DNA from: Opitutia bacterium UBA5964
Lineage (GTDB): Bacteria; Verrucomicrobiota; Verrucomicrobiia; Opitutales; Coraliomargaritaceae
Assembly (NCBI GenBank): GCA_002430605.1
Contig: DJBY01000013.1
Span: 1-9,261 of the forward strand
Direction: 5' to 3'
Length of the DNA: 9,261 bases
This document shows, piece after piece, positions 1 through 5,951 of this stretch (position 1 is the stretch's first letter; every line of letters begins with the position of its first letter). The notes beneath the pieces were generated by a model. That model did not search any database. It saw only the letters and a program-made list of their open reading frames with translations, and was not told the DNA's origin. The position numbers were made by a program, and so were the translations under genes.

Positions 1-22
1 ACCCCCGGTCTGGGTATTCTTT

Positions 23-50
23 AAAGCCTCGTTTTCCGACGGGGCTTTTT
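23..50 (+). terminator. Rho-independent terminator-like hairpin, plus orientation
   Basis: A 9-bp stem (23-31 with 40-48, one T-G wobble at 29/42) encloses an 8-base loop and runs into five Ts at 46-50. On the minus strand the wobble becomes an A/C mismatch and the trailing sequence is less T-rich, so the plus orientation is favoured. It would end a plus-strand transcript entering from the left, converging on the sensor kinase gene. The bases before it (1-20) are too few to identify. A stable RNA such as the end of a 5S rRNA is conceivable, but I cannot support it. Confidence 0.6.
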
Positions 51-190
51 GGTGCCTGCGTACGGCATTCAAGAATCGACATGACCCACATCCACTGTGA
101 GCAAAAACGCATGCGCAATACTAGAAATGGCTGTGCCGATGCCCTCTACTCTTGATGTGGCGAAGGCGGCAACCGCGGTCGACTCACACC

Positions 191-1717
191 CTACGCCTCA
201 GCATTGAGAATCATATGCACACGGTCTGCCAAATTATCAGCAGTATATGGCTTCGCTAGGAAGTGCTCCACACCACAGGATTTAATCTGTTGAATTTTCT
301 CCCGCTGCTTATGGCCACTGGAAACGAGAACCTTCACTTCCGGATTCAACTTCAGCAACGCACGGCACAACGAGGGGCCATCCATAAATGGCATCTCGAC
401 ATTGGTAACCACCATATCGATATCATTGATGCGACTCGCATAAACAGCCAAGGCTTCGGTGCCATCTTGAACGGTAATCACATCGTAGCCTCGGTCTTCA
501 AGTGTCTTCTTAATCGTCTCGCGAATGAAGAATTCATCATCGGCGACGAGGACCAGCATACCGTTGCCCTCTTTTCTGGAAACGAACGCAGGTGCGGAAC
601 CAGTGACCTGCTCCACCGCGATCTCAGCGGGAAAGAAAATACTCAATGTCGTACCGAGCCCATGATCACTCTCCAAGACCATGAACCCTTTATGGCCCTT
701 CACGATCGCTTGAGAGTTCGCCAGACCAAAGCCGAAACCTTGCTTCGGCTCTTTGGTGGTAAAGAACGGCTCGGCCACGCGCTTAATAAAACGCTCTTCG
801 ATCCCATGCCCATTATCGGTAAAGACAAAGGTGACATACGCGCCGGCCTTCGCTTCGGGGGCTAGGTTTTCAAAATTTGCATCGAACAGGCGATTGCCCA
901 CTTTGACCTCAAGCGTTCCGCCCTCGGGCATCGCCTCACAGGCATTTTGCATCGCATGTTGGAAAACTTCTGCAAGTTCAGACATTTCGCCGCGGCACTC
1001 CCACAGGTCTTCGACCACATTAATTTTCAAACTGACTTCCGGCGGAATGACCTGCTCGCCCACACGCTTCAACGAACGCTCAATCTGGGTCTTGCGGATA
1101 ATATCATGTCCACCGCCCTTACCGCGTTCGAACGACAATAGATCGGCAATCAACACCGCTCCCTTATTCGCACATTTCTCAATCATCGAGACCATGTTGC
1201 GCGACTTTTCATCCTCAAGGGAACGCTTCAACATCGCAGCGGAAAGCATGATTGGAGCGAGCGCGTTATTCATCTCATGCGCGAACCCACCTGCCAAAAT
1301 ACTAGATGAGCGCACATGGTGTGCACGCTCATCGGCGTCTTCTTGCTTCTTCAGCTCAGTGATATTGGTATTATAACAAACCACAGCGACTGGCTCGCCC
1401 GAATCATCACGAAAAAGCTGTTGCCGAGACTGAATGTAATACTCATCGCCATTGCGGTCGATCTGGCGTAACTCACCGGACCAGCACCCTTTATCACGCA
1501 GTTCTTGAACCGCCTCTTCGCGCTCACGGGATACCATATAAAAGATACGCGCCACTGGCCGGCCTTTAATTTCATCGACTGACCAACCATAGAGGGCTTC
1601 TGCTGCTTGATTCCAATAAAGCACCTGATTTTCCAAATCATGAACCACCACGGCATCAGGTGCGGCACCTAAAAGAGCTTCAAAAGAAATAGGCATCGTA
1701 AAGTTAGAATCGCTCAT
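191..1717 (-). CDS. Soluble PAS hybrid sensor histidine kinase with degenerate receiver
   Basis: This 508-residue hybrid kinase has no membrane segment or signal peptide, so it should sense a cytoplasmic cue. A PAS domain spans about 12-124 and ends in a PAC-like CYNTNITELKK. A HisKA-like dimerisation helix follows with H-box GGFAHEMNNALAP; His147 is the expected phosphosite, and this is a variant of the HDFNN-type box. The HATPase domain shows an N box around Asn258, the G1 box DNGHGI (301-306), EPFFTTK (316-322) and a G2 box GFGFGLA (327-333). The C-terminal receiver (about 387-506) keeps the acidic pair Asp393/Asp394, Ser467 and Lys489. The phosphoacceptor position before xxMPFMDG is Asn439 (codon AAT), so ordinary His-Asp phosphorelay to its own receiver is not expected. 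Autophosphorylation should still work. No response regulator lies nearby, so the partner is unknown. The ATG at 1717 is chosen because it lies just ahead of the PAS domain; no Shine-Dalgarno precedes it. The signal sensed cannot be read from the sequence. Confidence 0.9.
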   Translation of the reverse strand: MSDSNFTMPISFEALLGAAPDAVVVHDLENQVLYWNQAAEALYGWSVDEIKGRPVARIFYMVSREREEAVQELRDKGCWSGELRQIDRNGDEYYIQSRQQLFRDDSGEPVAVVCYNTNITELKKQEDADERAHHVRSSSILAGGFAHEMNNALAPIMLSAAMLKRSLEDEKSRNMVSMIEKCANKGAVLIADLLSFERGKGGGHDIIRKTQIERSLKRVGEQVIPPEVSLKINVVEDLWECRGEMSELAEVFQHAMQNACEAMPEGGTLEVKVGNRLFDANFENLAPEAKAGAYVTFVFTDNGHGIEERFIKRVAEPFFTTKEPKQGFGFGLANSQAIVKGHKGFMVLESDHGLGTTLSIFFPAEIAVEQVTGSAPAFVSRKEGNGMLVLVADDEFFIRETIKKTLEDRGYDVITVQDGTEALAVYASRINDIDMVVTNVEMPFMDGPSLCRALLKLNPEVKVLVSSGHKQREKIQQIKSCGVEHFLAKPYTADNLADRVHMILNAEA

Positions 1718-1794
1718 GAAATTAAAAGTTAGATGCTTTTGTGCCTGAGGTACTTGCGGCTGGCAATGGCATATTTAGTGGAACCGATCATAAA

Positions 1795-3336
1795 TTAAAA
1801 AATAGGGGTTACTTCTAGTTTCTGCCCGGGTTCCAGAGTATGACGCCCGTTACGATCCGGATCTTCGTCATTGCGATAGATCTGAATTTCAACTGGGCCA
1901 TCCAAATCCGCCGGAGCCACCCAGCGCCACTTGCCGATTGCCTCAAAATCCATCGGCACACCGGCCTGCCAGCTCAGGCCACCAGCACTGCCACGCAGAA
2001 AGGGCTTATTGCCGATGCCAATCAAAATACTCGCGGTAAAAACTGCGGCGTTTGCCTTGGTGCGTGCCGGACGAATGGCCGCTGGCTCGGCCTCGCCAAA
2101 CAAATCAACTGGCGTATCTGCCTCGGGTTCGAACTCGGGAGACGCCCGCGTTGCTGCTTCAGCAACCTCCAACTCGGCCGTAGGCTCTTCAAACTCAGGT
2201 TCCGCCGCCAAGCCGTCGACGACCTCAACAATTAAATCATCAGCGGCCTCGAATCCCTCTGCCTCGGCAATGACCTCTGCCTCCGACACTGCAGACTCCA
2301 GCAACTCGTGCTCTTCAATCAAATCCGCTCCGGTTGGGACTTCGCTCTCTACAGGTAATTCCTCGATGACCTCAGACACTTCAGTCGGGTCGAGCTCCAC
2401 CACCAACTCTTGGGCCTCAGTGACTTCAGATGCTGACTCCTTTGGCGCGGCCTCTTCGGACATCGCTTCCTCCGGCATCTCTGTGGTTTCAATCACCTCG
2501 GGCTCTGGCTCTACTAATTTACTCTTCGAATCGATAATGCGACTCACCGCCGACGAAGCTGAATCCTGCTTCTCCTGAATCGCACGTTGCAATAGACCCG
2601 CATCGGCGTTGCTGCGACGCGACCGCGGCACACGTGTAGGCGCCGACGTTTCAGCTTCAGCAGCAGCGGTTGCTGCGCTGGCGGCTTCGACCGCAGCCTG
2701 CACACTTCCTTCCAACGCGACCACGCGCGATTCAATCGACCCCAAAGGCTCAACTGTCTCAGTCAAGCGAGCCTCCAAGGTGGCTAACGCCGCCTGTAAG
2801 GCGGTGACCGCGTCAGCAGACGCGTCATCCTTCGGCGTGGCACTGAACGCATCCAACTGGACTTTGAGCGCAGCGAATGCTTCAATTTGATCAGTCTTAA
2901 ATACTTCAATCGCTGCAACTTGTTGAGACAATTTAGACAAACCCTGCGACGCTTGATTGAACTTCTGGTCGACTGCAGACGCCAAGAGTTCACAGCGCTG
3001 ATCCACCGAACCAGAGCCAGACTCCAATTCATTGAGCCGTTCATGGCATTGCAGCAACGCGGCCTCCGCCTTCTGTAAATGCCCCTTAAGCAAGCGAAGC
3101 TCCGATGACCGATCGTCTCGGTCTTCGCGCACACGCATCGAGTACTCGACCACATAGGGTAGCCCGAAAATCACAGCACCCAAGGCCACCGCAATCACAC
3201 AGGAAATGACCTGCATATCCGTGAGCTGCCATTTGCCTAGAATGGCAATTGCCAGCGCGGTAACGACAAGTAGCGCGTCCCCCAAGTAAAAGGGCCATTT
3301 CGAAAGAGTGAGTGGGGCTTCGTCGTCCGGTTGCAT
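1795..3336 (-). CDS. Unrecognised two-helix membrane protein with coiled coil, acidic linker and C-terminal domain
   Basis: I do not recognise this 513-residue protein as a named family. Two hydrophobic helices (about 16-34 and 42-64) are separated by a short loop. The second is followed by Arg-rich sequence (68, 70, 73, 76), so by the positive-inside rule the rest should be cytoplasmic. Residues about 68-108 and 115-235 have heptad-like Leu/Ala-rich stretches typical of a coiled coil. A small basic patch (RVPRSRR, 245-251) leads into a Glu/Pro/Val/Ala-rich low-complexity stretch (about 284-425), likely disordered. The last 75 or so residues are compact, with Trp466, Trp480 and Trp482 and a predicted beta-rich pattern (PVEIQIYRND, EPGQKLEV). 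They could be a binding domain, possibly carbohydrate-binding-like, but this is only a resemblance. The layout recalls tethering or scaffold proteins of the ZipA/TolA style without detectable homology. It lies upstream of the kinase on the same strand with a 77-base gap; cotranscription is possible but unproven. Confidence 0.82.
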   Translation of the reverse strand: MQPDDEAPLTLSKWPFYLGDALLVVTALAIAILGKWQLTDMQVISCVIAVALGAVIFGLPYVVEYSMRVREDRDDRSSELRLLKGHLQKAEAALLQCHERLNELESGSGSVDQRCELLASAVDQKFNQASQGLSKLSQQVAAIEVFKTDQIEAFAALKVQLDAFSATPKDDASADAVTALQAALATLEARLTETVEPLGSIESRVVALEGSVQAAVEAASAATAAAEAETSAPTRVPRSRRSNADAGLLQRAIQEKQDSASSAVSRIIDSKSKLVEPEPEVIETTEMPEEAMSEEAAPKESASEVTEAQELVVELDPTEVSEVIEELPVESEVPTGADLIEEHELLESAVSEAEVIAEAEGFEAADDLIVEVVDGLAAEPEFEEPTAELEVAEAATRASPEFEPEADTPVDLFGEAEPAAIRPARTKANAAVFTASILIGIGNKPFLRGSAGGLSWQAGVPMDFEAIGKWRWVAPADLDGPVEIQIYRNDEDPDRNGRHTLEPGQKLEVTPIF

Positions 3337-3414
3337 GCTGTCCGCGTGAGAGTGGGTTCGGTGCTAGATCAAAGCGACTCTAGCGGCGCGATCAACCTTC
3401 TTTTCCGCCAAATC

Positions 3415-3671
3415 CTACGCCGAAATGAATTTTTCAAGTTCATCGTCACTGAAAGAAAGCAGCACAGGTTGAGGTTCAACTACAGGTGCAAAGCGTCAAA
3501 ATTAGACATTTGCTTGAAAACATTCAGGGCAGTGAAATCGCGAGGGACGACCGCCGCATTGCTGCTGGACTCATATAGTCGCGCTTCACAACGAGGCGCA
3601 CCGCTCGCCAATGACAATACGCAATCAGTCAAAGACTAGGAACCCTGATCAGAAAAGGCACGAGCCACCAT
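3415..3671 (-). pseudogene. Possible decayed small gene downstream of trpS
   Basis: The 349-base gap 3337-3685 has no intact convincing gene, but its minus strand reads like broken protein-coding sequence. An ATG at 3671, 14 bases after the trpS stop, opens 11 codons (MVARAFSDQGS) and then meets TAG at 3636-3638. The same frame continues for about 51 more codons of ordinary composition, including VVPRDFTALNVFKQMSNFDA, to a TAG at 3480-3482. From about 3490 the neighbouring frame reads FAPVVEPQPVLLSFSDDELEK and ends at TAG 3415-3417. One extra T in the short T run at 3490-3492 would join the two as SNFDAFAPVVEP. Restored, the product would be about 85 residues with an acidic tail. No family is recognised. 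The overlapping plus-strand frame (3331-3639) is open, but its Arg/Lys/Ser-rich translation looks like a shadow. Chance open reading is possible, so confidence is low. Confidence 0.33.
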
Positions 3672-3685
3672 TTGGTGACAACCAC

Positions 3686-4744
3686 TTATCGCGGACGCTC
3701 CACAAAACCTGACTTACGGTAGACCTTGCCCAGTGTTTTGTAGGCGCGCTTCTGCGCCTCGTCAGCTCCTGCCTTCAACACAGACTCCAGATAGCTCTTA
3801 TCTTTGATTAGTTCTTCATAGCGCGCTTGCACGGGCTCCAATGCAGCGACCACCACATCGGCCACCTCCTGCTTCAGGTCGCCATAGCCTTTGCCGACGA
3901 ATGAAGCTTCGAGATCTGCAGTCGAACGACCACTCATCGCGGTATGGATTTGCAACAGATTCGTCACTCCCGGTTTATCGTCGCGGGCCACGATTTCATT
4001 GCCTGAATCCGTCACTGAACTCATGATCTTTTTACGCAGCACATCTGGCTTATCCAAAATGTAGAGTGTCGCATTTTGATTATCATCACTTTTCGACATC
4101 TTCCGCTCCGGATCTTGCAGCGACATGATGCGTGCGCCCGCCTTCGGAATGAACGGTGCAGGAATCGTAAACGTATCCGAATAGGTGTGATTAAAACGCT
4201 GCGCCAAATCGCGGCAAAGCTCCAGGTGCTGCTTCTGGTCGTTCCCGACGGGCACTGAATCCGCATTATAAAGCAGAATGTCGGCCGCCATGAGCACCGG
4301 ATACATTAACAGACCCGCATTCAGCGACGCACCTTGACGCGCGCCTTCGTTAGCAATCGAGGTCTCGCCCTCTGACACTTTGAAGCCGAGCTTCGCCGCC
4401 TTTTCCTTAAACTGAGTCATGCGCTGTAAGTCACCAATCGGCGTGATACAGCTCAACAACCATGCCAACTCGGTATGCCCAATGATATGCGACTGAATGA
4501 AAATATTCGAACGCTCCGGATCGAGGCCACAAGCGATGTATTGCGCCACGCAGGACAAGGTATTCTTGCGCAACTCAGCAGGCGTATACTTAACCGTAAT
4601 CGCGTGCATATCCACCACACCGAAATAACACGTGTTATCGTCGAGCAAGGTCGCCCAATTTTTAACGGCTCCTAGATAGTTACCGAGAGTCAGGACTCCA
4701 GTCGGTTGCGCACATGTAAGGATAACTGGCTTTTCTTCGCTCAT
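3686..4744 (-). CDS. trpS: Tryptophanyl-tRNA synthetase (TrpRS)
   Basis: This class I synthetase charges tRNA-Trp with tryptophan using ATP in the cytoplasm. The N-terminal ATP-binding signature reads AQPTGVLTLGNYLGA, with TLGN (19-22) as the HIGH equivalent. The Rossmann core continues through MTQFKEK and the motif YPVLMAADILLYNAD. The KMSKS loop is canonical at 205-209 within PERKMSKSDDN. A C-terminal helical tRNA-binding part runs to residue 352. The protein is longer than usual TrpRS (about 330) because of an extra segment of roughly 20 residues at 120-139, between MTQFKEK and the LNAGL helix. The ATG at 4744 is preferred over an in-frame GTG immediately upstream at 4747, which would add one residue. 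Neither has a clear Shine-Dalgarno. The gene diverges from the phosphatase across 86 bases that hold an inverted repeat with promoter-like elements. Identification is firm. Confidence 0.97.
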   Translation of the reverse strand: MSEEKPVILTCAQPTGVLTLGNYLGAVKNWATLLDDNTCYFGVVDMHAITVKYTPAELRKNTLSCVAQYIACGLDPERSNIFIQSHIIGHTELAWLLSCITPIGDLQRMTQFKEKAAKLGFKVSEGETSIANEGARQGASLNAGLLMYPVLMAADILLYNADSVPVGNDQKQHLELCRDLAQRFNHTYSDTFTIPAPFIPKAGARIMSLQDPERKMSKSDDNQNATLYILDKPDVLRKKIMSSVTDSGNEIVARDDKPGVTNLLQIHTAMSGRSTADLEASFVGKGYGDLKQEVADVVVAALEPVQARYEELIKDKSYLESVLKAGADEAQKRAYKTLGKVYRKSGFVERPR

Positions 4745-4752
4745 CACCCGCC

Positions 4753-4784
4753 GATTGACGGCAACAGCTCTGCCCTTGTCAATC
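4753..4784. promoter_or_regulatory. Inverted repeat with symmetric divergent promoter-like elements
   Basis: GATTGAC (4753-4759) and GTCAATC (4778-4784) form a perfect 7-bp inverted repeat with an 18-base spacer, between the divergent trpS and phosphatase starts. Because of the symmetry, each strand reads a -35-like hexamer, exactly 17 bases, then GTCAAT as a weak -10. The plus strand has TTGACG at 4755-4760 with GTCAAT at 4778-4783. The minus strand has consensus TTGACA (complement of 4777-4782) with its -10 at complement 4754-4759. The plus start would leave a leader of about 40 bases. The minus start would lie almost at the trpS ATG, giving a near-leaderless mRNA. The repeat could equally be a regulator's operator. 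The -10 matches are poor. Confidence 0.35.
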
Positions 4785-4830
4785 TTCCTTCTCTTCTTGC
4801 GCCAAGTCTCTGCTCACGTATCAATACCGC

Positions 4831-5835
4831 ATGCGTATCATTCGACCCATCGTGCTATTCAGCGCTGCCCTCGCCTCCTGCTATATCAGCCTTGCATTTC
4901 ACCCCACCGATTTTGAATCGCCCCTGAAAGTCATCGCTTTTGGCTCGTGTAATCGTGAGTCCCTACCGCAGCCGCTGTGGCCTGTCATCGCCGAGAACCA
5001 GCCGGACCTTTGGATCTGGGGAGGAGACAATATTTACGGCGACTCGAAGGATGCCGCCGTAATCGCCGCGAAATACCAGCAGCAACTTGACCAGCCCAAC
5101 TACGCGGCGTTTCGCAAGCAGTTCGCGATCCTAGGTACCTGGGATGACCATGACTACGGCTGGAACGATGCATATGCCACCTATCCGCTCAAAACGGTCA
5201 CGCACAATCTCGCGCTCGACTTCATGGACGTTCCCGTCGACGACCCACGCCGTCAACACGAAGGCATCTACGGCAGCTACGACTTCGGCCCCGACGGGCA
5301 GCGCGTCAAAGTCATCCTGCTGGACAATCGCTTTTTCTCCGATCATCCCGAGGCCGAGAATCCGCAGTTACTCGGCGATTCGCAAAGAGCATGGCTGGCC
5401 GAAACACTGCGACACAGCAGCGCGCAAATCAACATCCTCGTCAGTGGCACCCAAATCATCTCCGAAGAACATAAATACGAGAAATGGGCCAATTTCCCGA
5501 CCGACCGCGATTGGTTGCTAAACTTCATCCGCGAGGAGGCCATTCCTGGAGTCATCTGCATTAGCGGCGATCGGCACATCCACGAGATCTCGATTCTTCA
5601 GGAGACTAACGCCCCCTATCCACTGGTTGACATCACCTCGAGTGGCCTAACTCACTCATGGGAGAATTTCAAAGGTGAGCCTAATAAACACCGCGTCGGG
5701 GAGGTCTACACACAACTCGGCTTCGGTACGCTGACGATCGATTGGGCGGTAGAGTCAATCACCGTGACTGCCGAGATTCGCGACCGCTCGAATCAAGTGG
5801 TTATCGCTACGCAGGTAGCGCTACCTGCTAAATAG
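4831..5835 (+). CDS. PhoD-like metallophosphatase, predicted lipoprotein
   Basis: The protein is a 334-residue member of the alkaline phosphatase D / PhoD-like metallophosphatase superfamily. Such enzymes use Fe/Ca- or other metal-dependent hydrolysis to release phosphate from phosphomono- or diesters outside the cytoplasm. Visible family motifs are FGSCN (37-41), GGDNIYGD (64-71), the hallmark WDDHDYGWND (104-113), LLDNR (163-167) and GDRHIHE (246-252); these supply the expected Asp, Asn and His metal ligands. The N-terminus is a short basic segment and hydrophobic core ending in a good lipobox LASC (14-17). Cys17 is therefore a likely lipidation site, with the mature enzyme anchored to a membrane and facing the periplasm. 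The length is near the catalytic core alone, without the N-terminal domain of Bacillus PhoD. The substrate cannot be told from sequence, and I see no obvious Pho box. The gene is monocistronic, convergent with glnS and divergent from trpS, and no Shine-Dalgarno precedes the ATG. Confidence 0.9.
   Translation: MRIIRPIVLFSAALASCYISLAFHPTDFESPLKVIAFGSCNRESLPQPLWPVIAENQPDLWIWGGDNIYGDSKDAAVIAAKYQQQLDQPNYAAFRKQFAILGTWDDHDYGWNDAYATYPLKTVTHNLALDFMDVPVDDPRRQHEGIYGSYDFGPDGQRVKVILLDNRFFSDHPEAENPQLLGDSQRAWLAETLRHSSAQINILVSGTQIISEEHKYEKWANFPTDRDWLLNFIREEAIPGVICISGDRHIHEISILQETNAPYPLVDITSSGLTHSWENFKGEPNKHRVGEVYTQLGFGTLTIDWAVESITVTAEIRDRSNQVVIATQVALPAK
5811..5828. repeat. Perfect 18-bp palindrome at the 3' end of the phosphatase gene
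   Basis: GCAGGTAGC at 5811-5819 is followed directly by its exact reverse complement at 5820-5828, overlapping the codons for QVALPA just before the stop at 5833-5835. In RNA this gives a 7-bp GC-rich stem with a GCGC loop. No T tract follows, so it is not a classic intrinsic terminator. A weaker hairpin with similar ends (TGCAG 5855-5859 with CTGCA 5867-5871) lies just downstream. It may be a dispersed palindromic repeat unit, a dyad protein-binding site or a transcript-stabilising 3' hairpin. A single copy cannot decide between these. Confidence 0.6.
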
Positions 5836-5951
5836 CGTGAGGCCTCGAATCAACTGCAGCGCGCGCCTGCATACAGCACCTAGCCGCGGACATCGTCTCT
5901 CGGCACGGCGGCATGATATATCAACCGGCTTTGGTTGTTGCACACACCCCG

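Noticed and set aside
166..176. GCGG/CCGC hairpin just after the kinase stop codon
   Set aside because: Four base pairs and no following T run; not credible as a terminator.
263..865. Open frame of 200 codons on the plus strand opposite the sensor kinase
   Set aside because: The minus strand here encodes clear HATPase and receiver motifs; the plus translation has no recognisable domain and reads as an antisense shadow.
1931..2578. Ser/Ala-rich open frame of 215 codons on the plus strand
   Set aside because: It is the antisense of the acidic Glu/Ala repeat region of the coiled-coil gene, which naturally yields Ser-rich complement; no start signal or domain.
3243..3254. 12-bp palindrome centred on AATT inside the coiled-coil gene
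   Set aside because: It lies in the codons of the first membrane helix, where alternating Ala/Ile codons explain it without a separate function.
3331..3639. Plus-strand open frame of 102 codons filling the gap before trpS
   Set aside because: It overlaps the start of the coiled-coil gene, has a basic Arg/Ser-rich composition typical of shadows, and the minus strand reads more like protein. Not fully excluded.
5922..5937. Hairpin CAACC/GGTTG between the convergent phosphatase and glnS genes
   Set aside because: Only a 5-bp stem with a 6-base loop and no T tract on either strand; not enough to call a terminator.
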